Source of the DNA: Ciceribacter ferrooxidans
GTDB lineage: Bacteria > Pseudomonadota > Alphaproteobacteria > Rhizobiales > Rhizobiaceae
Direction: 5' to 3'
Length of the DNA stretch: 64,000 nt
NCBI RefSeq assembly: GCF_004137355.1
Contig: NZ_SDVB01000238.1
Span: 558,001-622,000 of the forward strand
Shown piece after piece: positions 53,926-61,319 of the stretch. Each line of letters starts with the position of its first letter. Position 1 is the stretch's first letter. The notes under the pieces were generated by a model that saw nothing but the letters and a program-made list of their open reading frames with translations, searched no databases and was not told the origin of the DNA. The translations under genes were made by a program, and so were the position numbers.

Positions 53926-55590
53926 ATGCGCATACTTCGATATTTCGTTCAGGCGTTCTCCATGTTGCCGCTTCTTCTCGCGATGGAAGCCCGCGCTGAG
54001 GAGCGCTATGTCACCTTCGCCGAGAATCGCGGCTGGACGGTGAGTTACGACCGGGAGCAGAACAACTGCATCGCCGTTCCGAAGGTCTCCGACGGGCTCT
54101 ATTTCATCCGCTCGTCGAGCCGCGAGATCGTCGTCATGATCGCCGGGCCGAAATTCGCCTGGGTGACCGACGGGCAGGACTACAAGGTCGAGATTCGCAC
54201 CGACCGGGAGCGCTGGGACGGCACGATGCGCGCCGATACCGACGAGGGCTTCGGAGGCCTCTATGTCTCGGACCCGAGTGAGAGCTTCATGTCGGCGCTG
54301 CGGGGCGCATCGCGGCTCAGCCTTCGGGTGGACAACGTCAATTACGGCCCCTATTCGCTCAGCGGGTCGAGCGACACGCTGAAACAGATCCTCGGCTGCG
54401 CCCAGGCCGTGGAACGCGGCGAGTTCAAGCCCGCTGAACCCGACTACATCGGCATGAACAGCCTCGTGTCGTGGAAGTCGGAGGATTTCGGAAAGAGCTA
54501 CACGTCGGAAGGGTGGACGCTGGCGCTCAAGGGCCAGGACAATGTCGACGGCACGGCGACCGCCTATCTCGAAGTCTCCCGCGAGGGGAAGGGGTCCGCG
54601 ACCATCAAGGCCGAGAGCGTTCCCGAGGGGCGGGGCTTCGGCAAGCTCGGCATCTACAAGTTCGACTGGTCCGATCCGGCCGTCCTCTTCACCTCCTATA
54701 CGGGCGGCGCCCATTGCTGCATCGAGGCGCGGGTGGCGCTCTCGACGGATGACGGCATCAATATCATTGACCTCGGCCAGTTCGACGGCGACGTGGTTCA
54801 TCCGGTCGATCTCGATGGCGACGACATCTACGAGTTCGAGCTTGCCGACCAGCGCTTCCTCTACGCCTTCGCGCCTTATGCTGGCTCGGTGCCGCCGGTG
54901 CAGGTGCAGGCGTTGCGCGACGGCAAGTTCATCGACGTGACCAAGGAGGCAGCGTACCGGCCGGTCGTCGAGCGGGCGCTGCTGCGGACGATGAAACTGT
55001 GCGGAGAGGAACAGTATCCCGGCGCATGTGCGGGGGCTCTCGCCAACGCCGCTCTTCTCGGCCTCTACAACAGTGCCTTCGAGTTCATGGTCTTCGACGA
55101 AATCAACGAGAAGCTCGAGGACAGCTATCTCAAGTGCTCAGATTCCGCCGCCTGCCGAGGACGGGGGGATTTCAAGGATTTCCAGGAAGCGGTCGCCTTC
55201 CGGCTCAAGGACTGGGGCTACGACACCGAGCCGGCGCTCAGCGAACCGGCGGCGGCGTTCTTCGGTGAGCTCGCCAAAACGAAGACGGGGTATAGCGCGC
55301 CCGGCGACACGACGGAGGGCGGTTGCGCGATGGGGCCGACCCGTTTCGAAGAGGCGCCGGCGAAGGGTATCGTCGCCGTCAGCGGCTATGAGTACACCTG
55401 TCATATCGGGCGGGCCGACGTGCTGCACGACAGCGTTGTCACCGAGGCGTTCTGCACGGGCGAGGGGGAATACTGGCTCGACCGCCAGATCTTCGAAAAG
55501 GATGGAGCCGACCTCTGGCAGCATTCGCTGAGCCGCATGGAGTCGGGGCTGAAGCCGGTCAAGGCCGCGCCCTGTCCGGCAAAACCGTAA
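53926..55590 (+). CDS. Exported protein of unknown function (554 aa)
   Basis: I do not recognise a family. It has a signal peptide (FVQAFSMLPLLLAMEARAEE) and should be periplasmic. The first ~150 residues (RYVTFAENRGWTVSYDREQN, an SAL-like beta fold) resemble the small invasion-associated or stress-type beta domains found in rhizobial exported proteins. A middle part (LVSWKSEDFGKSYTSEGW, FTSYTGGAHCCIEARV, DLDGDDIYEFELADQRFLY) looks like an FG-GAP/VCBS-type beta propeller piece with possible calcium-binding Asp residues. Cysteines in pairs (HCC, CGEEQYPGAC, CSDSAAC) suggest disulfides. ATG 53926 is chosen because GGGGGACATGAC precedes the signal peptide. It converges with the RHH gene. Confidence 0.7.
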   Translation: MRILRYFVQAFSMLPLLLAMEARAEERYVTFAENRGWTVSYDREQNNCIAVPKVSDGLYFIRSSSREIVVMIAGPKFAWVTDGQDYKVEIRTDRERWDGTMRADTDEGFGGLYVSDPSESFMSALRGASRLSLRVDNVNYGPYSLSGSSDTLKQILGCAQAVERGEFKPAEPDYIGMNSLVSWKSEDFGKSYTSEGWTLALKGQDNVDGTATAYLEVSREGKGSATIKAESVPEGRGFGKLGIYKFDWSDPAVLFTSYTGGAHCCIEARVALSTDDGINIIDLGQFDGDVVHPVDLDGDDIYEFELADQRFLYAFAPYAGSVPPVQVQALRDGKFIDVTKEAAYRPVVERALLRTMKLCGEEQYPGACAGALANAALLGLYNSAFEFMVFDEINEKLEDSYLKCSDSAACRGRGDFKDFQEAVAFRLKDWGYDTEPALSEPAAAFFGELAKTKTGYSAPGDTTEGGCAMGPTRFEEAPAKGIVAVSGYEYTCHIGRADVLHDSVVTEAFCTGEGEYWLDRQIFEKDGADLWQHSLSRMESGLKPVKAAPCPAKP

Positions 55591-55612
55591 GTGAAAAGGC
55601 GGCCTGCGTTTC

Positions 55613-55852
55613 CTATTCTTCCCGGAAATGCCGGCCGCTCTTCAGCCAGTCGAGCACGTAGAGCCTGAGCGCGGAGGAGAGATTGCTTTCCGGCGGACGT
55701 TTGTCGTCGATTTCGGCGACGAGGGCGGCAAGCGGCAGGGCGCGCTCGGCCGCGATGATCTTCAGCTCGTCCCAGAAGGCATCTTCGAGGGAAAAACTCG
55801 TGCGGTGGCCGTGAAGGGTCGCCGAGCGCTTGCGAATCGCAGCCGTTGCCAA
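55613..55852 (-). CDS. Ribbon-helix-helix domain protein
   Basis: A 79-residue protein with the RHH_4 pattern: an N-terminal beta strand after a histidine-rich opening (LHGHRTSFSLEDAFWDELKIIAAERALPLAALVAEID), then LSSALRLYVLDWLK. Such short proteins bind DNA as dimers; many alphaproteobacteria encode one beside sspB. Targets unknown. Third in a row with sspB and the DUF4169 gene, with gaps of 54 and 65 bases, on the same strand. Confidence 0.85.
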   Translation of the reverse strand: MATAAIRKRSATLHGHRTSFSLEDAFWDELKIIAAERALPLAALVAEIDDKRPPESNLSSALRLYVLDWLKSGRHFREE

Positions 55853-55917
55853 ACTAATTCAAGTCCCTGAGAAAGTGAGTCCTGAACTGCCCCTAAGATA
55901 TTGAGGCTGAATCGCTA

Positions 55918-56121
55918 TCAGGATTTGCTGCCGTCCGGCGCCGGGCGTTCGAGCTTGCCCTGATCGAGCGTTTTTTCGGCCTTTTCCCGGACTGCGCGCG
56001 TCAGGTCCTTCTCGGCCCTGGTGCGTCCGAAGAGGGCGCGGTTCTGCTCGGCGGTCTTGTCCTTCTCGGCGCGCGCCTTTGCCTTCTTGAACTGGCGGAG
56101 GTTGACGACGTCTGCAGCCAT
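55918..56121 (-). CDS. DUF4169 small protein
   Basis: A 67-residue highly charged protein matching DUF4169: VVNLRQFKKAKARAEKDKTAEQNRALFGRTRAEKDLTRAVREKAEKTLDQGKLE. It is predicted almost wholly helical. No function is known. Located between sspB and the RHH gene in a conserved alphaproteobacterial arrangement, and therefore likely cotranscribed with them. Confidence 0.85.
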   Translation of the reverse strand: MAADVVNLRQFKKAKARAEKDKTAEQNRALFGRTRAEKDLTRAVREKAEKTLDQGKLERPAPDGSKS

Positions 56122-56175
56122 GACTGGTGCTCCGGCAAGGCTCGGGGCGGGAACGCCCCCGCCCGGGCGAGCCTG

Positions 56176-56685
56176 CTAATGCTTCTTGCGGAAGGCGTCG
56201 AGGGAGACGACCGAAGCCGGCTTCTTGTCCTCTTCGCCGTCCTTGGCTGCGACCGGCTCCTGCGGTTCCTCGGCGGCGGCCAGCGGATAGGCGGTGATCT
56301 CGGCGCTCTCCTCGTCCTCGTCGGCCAGCGGAACATCGAATTCCAGCTCGAAATTGACGGACGGGTCGTAGAAGCCGCGGATCGCGTTGAAGGGGATGAC
56401 GAGCTTTTCCGGCGTGTCGGAGAAGGAAAGGCCGATCTCGAACTGCGTTTCGGTGACCTTCAGATCCCAGAACTGGTGCTGGATGACGATGGTCATCTGC
56501 TCGGCATACTTCGCCTTCAGGTGCTGTGAAATCCTGACACCCGGCGCACCGGTCAGGAAGGTGATGAAGAAGTGATGATCACCCGGCAGGCGGCCTGTCG
56601 CCGCCACTTCCGTCAAAACCTTTCGAATGACACCGCGCAGCGCGTCCTGAGCCAGAATGTCGTAGCGAATATGGTCCTGCCCCAT
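56176..56685 (-). CDS. sspB: ClpXP adaptor SspB (alpha type)
   Basis: A 169-residue adaptor that binds the ssrA tag and brings tagged proteins to ClpXP. The folded core (IRYDILAQDALRGVIRKVLTEVA, HFFITFLTGAPGVRIS, IVIQHQFWDLKV, LSFSDTPEKLVIPFNAIRGFYDPSVNFEL) is the alphaproteobacterial form. A flexible acidic linker leads to the C-terminal ClpX-binding module VVSLDAFRKKH. ATG 56685 is chosen over 56733 since AGGA is five bases upstream and MGQDHIRYD is the usual N-terminus. It lies ~125 bases downstream of ssrA on the same strand, linking tag and adaptor genetically; a TATTAT -10-like element lies at 56785-56780. Confidence 0.95.
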   Translation of the reverse strand: MGQDHIRYDILAQDALRGVIRKVLTEVAATGRLPGDHHFFITFLTGAPGVRISQHLKAKYAEQMTIVIQHQFWDLKVTETQFEIGLSFSDTPEKLVIPFNAIRGFYDPSVNFELEFDVPLADEDEESAEITAYPLAAAEEPQEPVAAKDGEEDKKPASVVSLDAFRKKH

Positions 56686-56810
56686 GTGATCCTGTCTTTC
56701 TTCTGTGACGTCTTTTCCAAGGCTATATGCCATGGCACCGGATGCGGGGAAAGCCCCGGTTGGCGAGTCTTACGGAAGCATAATACATGAATTGTCATCA
56801 AGGGAGTAGG

Positions 56811-57150
56811 TGAAGGCTTCTGTTGCCAGGTGCCTTCGAACCCCGCCTTCAGGTGCTAACCAGAAGGGCTTTAGTGTGGGTTTCCCGCACCGCCATTAGG
56901 CAGCGAGAGCATAACCCTGAGCGTTGTTGTCGTTTGCAACTACTCTTGTGACCCGATAACGGCGGTATCATGCCGAGCAAAAGTTCGATCTTTACGCCCT
57001 TGTCGATCCTATTTCGCCCCCATCAAAAGCCGGTCCGGAAAAAGCTCCGTCACCGACCGGTTTTTGGTGGAGGCGCCGGGTACCGCCCCCGGGTCCAATA
57101 GGTTTATTACACCGACCGTTTATTGCCATAGCCGGCCCGAGAGCCGGCAC
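56811..57150 (-). ncRNA. ssrA: Two-piece (circularly permuted) tmRNA
   Basis: On the minus strand an acceptor piece ending with encoded CCA at 57065 (GGCGCCTCCACCA at 57077-57065) precedes the coding piece, the reverse of a normal tmRNA. The coding piece starts at about 57021 with GGGGGCG, which pairs over seven bases (one G-U) with the acceptor end CGCCTCC. Between them is a 43-base intervening segment with a CCGGTC/GACCGG stem, to be removed. The tag frame at 56937-56896 encodes ANDNNAQGYALAA and a TAA stop; the LAA end is the ClpX signal. A TATATG -10 element lies at 57160-57155, which puts the acceptor piece at ~84 bases. Outer ends are estimated to within ~10 bases. Confidence 0.93.
56896..56937 (-). 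other. tmRNA proteolysis tag reading frame
   Basis: Thirteen sense codons from resume codon GCA to TAA, giving ANDNNAQGYALAA. The AND start and ALAA end are the conserved parts of alphaproteobacterial tags; SspB reads the N-terminal part and ClpX the last residues. Confidence 0.95.
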
Positions 57151-57154
57151 TCCC

Positions 57155-57160
57155 CATATA
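57155..57160 (-). promoter_or_regulatory. -10 element of the ssrA promoter
   Basis: TATATG on the minus strand, about seven bases before the expected 5' end of the acceptor piece. The -35 region (TTTTCA-like, 17 bases upstream) is weak, as is common in alphaproteobacteria. The rest of 57161-57361 is GC-rich, with one hairpin (AGGGGCG/CGCCCCT, 57301-57322) placed so that it could end the small gene at 57362. Confidence 0.5.
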
Positions 57161-57361
57161 GGTCGTTCCGGGGCGGATGAAAAGGGTGGGACGCTGCCGT
57201 TTTTTCAGTCGCGGCGTGCGGAGGGGGAAAAGGCGGCCAGACGGGGCGCGCGCGCGGAGGGCGAGGGGTGGCGCCTCCGCGGGCGCTCTCCTGCGGATGC
57301 AGGGGCGACCTTTGCCGCCCCTGCCGCTGCCTGCACTGTGGGGAATGGGGCGCTGTGCTCC

Positions 57362-57586
57362 TCAGAACTGGACGTTGACGATGAAGAAGACGGTCATGTC
57401 GTTGTTGACCGTGTAAGTCACCGTATAGTTGTGCCCGAGGTATGGGATTTGTGCATTGCCGCCCTGCGGGTTGATATTCTCCTTGTTGACGTTGACCCAC
57501 GCTTGGACAGCGTTCGCAAAGGCTATCGCATCGAGGCCAAGGTTCTGGACGGCGCTCAGGCCGGACGGCTCGTATTCCACTCTCAT
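57362..57586 (-). CDS. Small AT-richer ORF of unknown function (74 aa)
   Basis: A 74-residue protein beginning MRVEYEPSGLSAVQNLGLDA and ending in YTVTYTVNNDMTVFFIVNVQF, rich in Asn and Val, unlike the Arg/Ala-rich neighbours. AGAGGTG lies about five bases before the ATG at 57586, and a TTGACA element lies ~75 bases upstream. The alternating beta end (YTVTYTVNNDMTVFFIV) resembles the last strands of RelE/ParE-like toxins, but no antitoxin gene is adjacent and catalytic residues are not evident. Base composition suggests recent arrival. I do not assign a function. Confidence 0.55.
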   Translation of the reverse strand: MRVEYEPSGLSAVQNLGLDAIAFANAVQAWVNVNKENINPQGGNAQIPYLGHNYTVTYTVNNDMTVFFIVNVQF

Positions 57587-57638
57587 TTCAACACCTCTCG
57601 TTTCGCTTGGTTCAAAGCCCACGCCGAGGCTGAGAGGG

Positions 57639-57681
57639 AGGATGATTTACATCTATGGTTGTGTCAATATGAAATACATCT
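57639..57681 (-). promoter_or_regulatory. Promoter region with direct repeats before the small AT-rich gene
   Basis: Consensus -35 TTGACA at 57667-57662. The hexamer 17 bases on (CATCCT) is a poor -10. Two AGATGTA direct repeats (57681-57675 and 57654-57648), 27 bases apart, flank the -35 and could be a repressor or activator site. Confidence 0.35.
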
Positions 57682-57700
57682 AAAGGTTAAATTGAGCGGC

Positions 57701-58081
57701 TCAGTCGTGCATGCGCCGCATCGCGACAAGGGTTCCGTCGACGAGCCGGCCGAAGAGGATGCCGCGGACCGGTTCGAAGGTGACGATCACGGTTTCGTCC
57801 CTGCCGAGCAAAGACAAGCCGCGCGGCACGGGCTTCCATGCGCGAACCGAGGCGAGCGCTCCCGTGCAGGCGGTGGCGCGGGCGACGAACCTGCCGTCGT
57901 TCCGTTCGCTCCGCAGTTCGACCGTGCATTCGCCCGTGCCGCCGGACTGGACGTTCCATCGGCCGACGAATTGCTCCGGGCCGGCGCCGGCGGCTTTTGC
58001 AGAGAGCAGCGTGATGGTCATGGCAAACAGGAACCACGCGATACGGGACGCGGATGCAGGAATCAGTCTGCCGGGAGTCAT
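57701..58081 (-). CDS. AprI/Inh-like metalloprotease inhibitor family protein
   Basis: A 126-residue exported protein: signal peptide (IAWFLFAMTITLLSAKAAGAG), then a single beta-barrel-like domain FVGRWNVQSGGTGECTVELRS, GRFVARATACTGALASVRAW, PRGLSLLGRDETVIVTFE, and a final GTLVAMRRM. The pattern GRW-x(n)-C, A-C, W-x-P and L-L-x-x-D matches the AprI/Inh family, which blocks serralysin-type proteases; the two cysteines would form its conserved disulfide. No protease gene is next to it, so it may protect the periplasm or serve another role. ATG 58081 is chosen as the start of the signal peptide. Confidence 0.7.
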   Translation of the reverse strand: MTPGRLIPASASRIAWFLFAMTITLLSAKAAGAGPEQFVGRWNVQSGGTGECTVELRSERNDGRFVARATACTGALASVRAWKPVPRGLSLLGRDETVIVTFEPVRGILFGRLVDGTLVAMRRMHD

Positions 58082-58348
58082 CGGTCTCTCGCTCTTTTCG
58101 CCGGCCCGGATCTTCTGCCGAATTCGACAAGTATTCACCAGCCCTTCAGTGGCGCTTTCAAGAAAGGACCGAAATTGGACGGCGGCGCTTCACCATGCTG
58201 CAGGCGGTGCGACACGACGCTTCCGGAGGCGGAAAGAACACGTCCGGGTGCGTCAACCGAACTTGTTGACGGTTTTCTCGGCCGGGAGCATCCTTCACCT
58301 GCAATGAATGCAACGAACGCGGCATCGAGTATCGGCGGAGACAGGAAC

Positions 58349-58657
58349 ATGAAGGACTATCTTGCAGATGTTCACAAGTACGACAGTTCGGCGGATGAAG
58401 CGGCGGTCGGCCGGATCGTCCGACATCTCGGCATCGCACTCCGCGACAGGGATTCCGCGCTGGTTTCCTGCTCGTCGGAAACGGAACTCGCCCGCGTGAA
58501 AGAGAGCTGGTGCGGCAAGAAGCTCGGCGTCGACGGCGATGCGGCCGACGCGGCGATCAAGAGCGCCTGCGTCGCCATGGCCGACGATCGTTCGAAGTCG
58601 CGCGTGACCTTCTATTATCTGGTCGCCAAGCAGCTCGGAAAGCTCGACGCCGTCTGA
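58349..58657 (+). CDS. DUF2853 family protein
   Basis: A 102-residue cytosolic protein beginning MKDYLADVHKYDSSADEAAV, with RIVRHLGIALRDRDSALVSCSSETELARVKESWCGKKLG and an end at YYLVAKQLGKL. This is the DUF2853 pattern; a structure exists for a member but the role is unknown. GGAGACAGGAAC lies just upstream of the ATG. It is divergent from the AprI-like gene and lies 93 bases before thyA, which has its own promoter. Confidence 0.85.
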   Translation: MKDYLADVHKYDSSADEAAVGRIVRHLGIALRDRDSALVSCSSETELARVKESWCGKKLGVDGDAADAAIKSACVAMADDRSKSRVTFYYLVAKQLGKLDAV

Positions 58658-58692
58658 CGCGTCCAGTTCTCGGGGAAAAGATCGAGAGATGC

Positions 58693-58721
58693 TTGGTTCT
58701 GCCGCCGTCGACCTCTAGTAT
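58693..58721 (+). promoter_or_regulatory. Sigma-70-type promoter of thyA
   Basis: TTGGTT (58693-58698), a 17-base spacer, and TAGTAT (58716-58721), ending 29 bases before the thyA ATG. Good spacing and fair agreement with the housekeeping consensus. Confidence 0.55.
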
Positions 58722-58750
58722 GAGGGTCCGGATGAATCAGCGGCGGAACC

Positions 58751-59545
58751 ATGAAGCAATATCTCGACCTTCTGAGCCATGTCCTGGAACACGGCAGCGA
58801 CCGGGGCGACCGCACCGGCACTGGCACGCGTTCCGTCTTCGGATACCAGATGCGCTTCGACTTGTCGGACGGCTTTCCGGTCCTGACCACCAAGAAGCTG
58901 CACCTGCGCTCGATCATCCACGAGCTTCTGTGGTTCCTGCGTGGTGACACGAACATTGCCTATCTGCACGAGCACGGCGTGACGATCTGGGACGAATGGG
59001 CCGACGAGAGCGGCAATCTCGGTCCCGTCTACGGCGCGCAGTGGCGCTCGTGGCCTGCGCCGGACGGACGGCGGATCGACCAGATCGTCAATCTGGTCGA
59101 GGGCATCCGCAAAAATCCCTATTCGCGCCGTCATATCGTCAGCGCCTGGAACCCGGCGGAGGTGGACAACATGGCGCTGCCGCCTTGCCACTGCCTGTTC
59201 CAGTTCTACGTCGCCGATGGGCGGCTCTCCTGCCAGCTCTACCAGCGCTCGGCTGACATCTTCCTCGGCGTGCCCTTCAACATCGCCTCCTACGCCCTGC
59301 TGACCATGATGGTCGCGCAGGTGGCCGGCCTCGAGCCCGGCGACTTCGTCCACACGCTCGGCGATGCGCATCTCTACGCGAACCATTTCGAGCAGGCGAA
59401 GCTGCAACTGACGCGCACGCCGAAACCTCTGCCACGAATGCGGATCGATTCTGAGGTGAAGGACATCTTTTCCTTCAGGTTCGAAGACTTCACGCTTGAA
59501 GGCTATGAAGCCGATTCAACCATCAAGGCACCGATAGCGGTCTGA
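58751..59545 (+). CDS. thyA: Thymidylate synthase
   Basis: A 264-residue folate-dependent thymidylate synthase: dUMP plus methylene-tetrahydrofolate to dTMP and dihydrofolate. Visible: [17 protein letters not shown] at the N-terminus, [22 protein letters not shown], the catalytic [23 protein letters not shown] (nucleophile Cys ~146) and [24 protein letters not shown]. Length is the same as in E. coli. It is followed by folA, which recycles the dihydrofolate that ThyA makes; the gap is 36 bases, so they form an operon. Confidence 0.98.
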   Translation: MKQYLDLLSHVLEHGSDRGDRTGTGTRSVFGYQMRFDLSDGFPVLTTKKLHLRSIIHELLWFLRGDTNIAYLHEHGVTIWDEWADESGNLGPVYGAQWRSWPAPDGRRIDQIVNLVEGIRKNPYSRRHIVSAWNPAEVDNMALPPCHCLFQFYVADGRLSCQLYQRSADIFLGVPFNIASYALLTMMVAQVAGLEPGDFVHTLGDAHLYANHFEQAKLQLTRTPKPLPRMRIDSEVKDIFSFRFEDFTLEGYEADSTIKAPIAV

Positions 59546-59581
59546 CGTCCGCAACGGGGAGAACACGTGCGGGAGAGTGGC

Positions 59582-60103
59582 ATGAGCTCCATCAAGACCA
59601 CGATCGTCGTTGCCGTCGCCGAGAACGGCGTCATCGGCCGTGAGGGCGAGATGCCGTGGAGGCTCTCGACCGATCTGAAGCGGTTCAAGGCCCTGACCCT
59701 CGGCAAACCGCTGGTGATGGGGCGCAAGACGTTCGAATCCATCGGCCGGCCGCTACCGGGACGCCCTCATGTGATCGTCAGCCGCAGCGCCGGTTTCCGT
59801 CCCCAGGGTGTCGAAGTGGTGGAAACGCTCGATGCGGCGATGGCGCGCGCGCGGGCCATCGCTACGGCAACCGGTGCCGACGAAATCTGTATCATCGGCG
59901 GCGGCGAGATCTACCGGCAGGTACTCCCCTTCATCGACGAGCTGCATGTGACCCATGTCGAGGCCGAGGTCGAGGGTGATACGACCTTTCCGCCGATCGA
60001 TCCCGCGCTTTTCGAGAAGGTCATGGAGACCTCCGTGCCTGCGGGCGAAAAGGATACGTACCCAACACGTTACGCAATCTATCGCCGGCGGGATGCGGCA
60101 TAG
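59582..60103 (+). CDS. folA: Dihydrofolate reductase
   Basis: A 173-residue DHFR. Key stretches: VAVAENGVIGREGEMPWRLSTDLKRFKALT (substrate loop; catalytic acidic residue in DLKRFK), PLVMGRKTFESIGRPLPGR (NADPH binding), ICIIGGGEIYRQVLPFIDELHVTHV. It regenerates tetrahydrofolate consumed by ThyA and PanB-type reactions. ATG 59582 is chosen over GTG 59567, with CGGGAGAG just upstream. Continues the thyA operon; a 140-base gap separates it from hflK. Confidence 0.97.
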   Translation: MSSIKTTIVVAVAENGVIGREGEMPWRLSTDLKRFKALTLGKPLVMGRKTFESIGRPLPGRPHVIVSRSAGFRPQGVEVVETLDAAMARARAIATATGADEICIIGGGEIYRQVLPFIDELHVTHVEAEVEGDTTFPPIDPALFEKVMETSVPAGEKDTYPTRYAIYRRRDAA

Positions 60104-60243
60104 TCGACTATTTTACCGTTCTTCCGAAGAAGTTCACGCCGTTCCGTTGAAAGCGGCTCGCGCGATACCTATAACGGTCCGAGGATCGTCGCATCCATGC
60201 GGTGCGGGCGAGGCTGGGAGCATTTTCAACAGAAGAGGTCTTG

Positions 60244-61317
60244 ATGCCCTGGAGCAATCAGAACGGCGGCGGCCCTTGGGGCGGCGGCGGCAATAATCAG
60301 GGTCCCTGGGGGCAGGGGCCGAACCGTCCACGCGGCGGCGGCAATACCCCACCCGATCTCGAGGAACTCATTCGCCGGGGCCAGGACCGCTTGAAGAACA
60401 TCGTTCCGGGCGGGTTCAACGGCGGGGTCATTTTCGCCCTGGTCGTCGTGCTCGCCGCCTTCTGGCTGATCCAGTCCATCTATACGGTGCAGCCGGACGA
60501 GCGCGGTGTCGAACTGCGCTTCGGCAAGCCGAAGGACGAAGTCTCGATGCCGGGCCTGCACTTCCATCTCTGGCCGCTCGAAACCGTCGAAATCGTCAAG
60601 GTGACGGAGCAGCAGCAGAACATCGGTGCCAAGGCGTCCTCGACCTCGACGGCCGGCCTGATGCTCTCGGGCGACCAGAACATCGTCAATGTGCAGTTCT
60701 CGGTGCTGTTCACCGTGACCGACCCGAAGGCTTACCTGTTCAACCTCGAAAGCCCGCCGGAGACGCTGCAGCAGGTCGCCGAAAGCGCGATGCGCGAGGT
60801 GGTGGGCCGCCGTCCGGCACAGGACATCTTCCGTGACGCGCGCCAACAGATCGCCGCCGACGTGAAGAGCATCATCCAGGGCACGATGGACCATTACGGC
60901 GCCGGCCTTGCGATCAATGCGGTCGCGATCGAGGATGCGGCACCGCCGCGCGAGGTCGCCGACGCCTTCGATGAGGTGCAGCGCGCCGAGCAGGACGAGG
61001 ACCGTTTCGTCGAGGAAGCCAACAAATACGCCAACCAGCAGCTCGGCCAGGCGCGAGGCAAGGCGGCGCAGATCCGTGAAGAGGCGGCCGCCTACAAGGA
61101 CCGCGTCGTCAAGGAGGCCGAAGGTGAGGCCCAGCGCTTCGTCTCGATCTACGAGCAGTACACGAAGGCGCCGGACGTCACCCGCAAGCGTCTCTATCTC
61201 GAAACCATGGAGCAGGTCCTGAAGAACTCGCAGAAGGTCATCATCGACGAGCAGGAGGGGGTCGTTCCCTACCTGCCGCTCAACGAACTTGGCCGCAAGC
61301 CGCAGGGGGGCAACTGA
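60244..61317 (+). CDS. hflK: FtsH protease modulator HflK
   Basis: A 357-residue membrane protein of the SPFH/prohibitin family. A glycine- and asparagine-rich cytosolic N-terminus (MPWSNQNGGGPWGGGG), one span (GGVIFALVVVLAAFWLIQSIY), an SPFH domain (TVQPDERGVELRFGKPK, VNVQFSVLFTVTDPKAYLF, AESAMREVVGRRPAQDIF) and a long charged coiled coil with a C-terminal segment. HflK and HflC build a large ring-shaped cage around FtsH and limit its access to membrane substrates. ATG 60244 is chosen because the glycine-rich family N-terminus starts there. Two bases separate it from hflC. Confidence 0.96.
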   Translation: MPWSNQNGGGPWGGGGNNQGPWGQGPNRPRGGGNTPPDLEELIRRGQDRLKNIVPGGFNGGVIFALVVVLAAFWLIQSIYTVQPDERGVELRFGKPKDEVSMPGLHFHLWPLETVEIVKVTEQQQNIGAKASSTSTAGLMLSGDQNIVNVQFSVLFTVTDPKAYLFNLESPPETLQQVAESAMREVVGRRPAQDIFRDARQQIAADVKSIIQGTMDHYGAGLAINAVAIEDAAPPREVADAFDEVQRAEQDEDRFVEEANKYANQQLGQARGKAAQIREEAAAYKDRVVKEAEGEAQRFVSIYEQYTKAPDVTRKRLYLETMEQVLKNSQKVIIDEQEGVVPYLPLNELGRKPQGGN

Positions 61318-61319
61318 TC

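Noticed and set aside
56820-57080. tRNA-like T-arm sequences near TTCGAA and GGTACC
   Set aside because: They belong to the tmRNA pieces; no complete cloverleaf with an anticodon arm can be drawn.
57338-58657. A 439-codon plus-strand frame through the small ORF, the AprI-like gene and DUF2853
   Set aside because: Only the last 102 codons have family homology and a ribosome site; the rest is antisense to two minus-strand genes.
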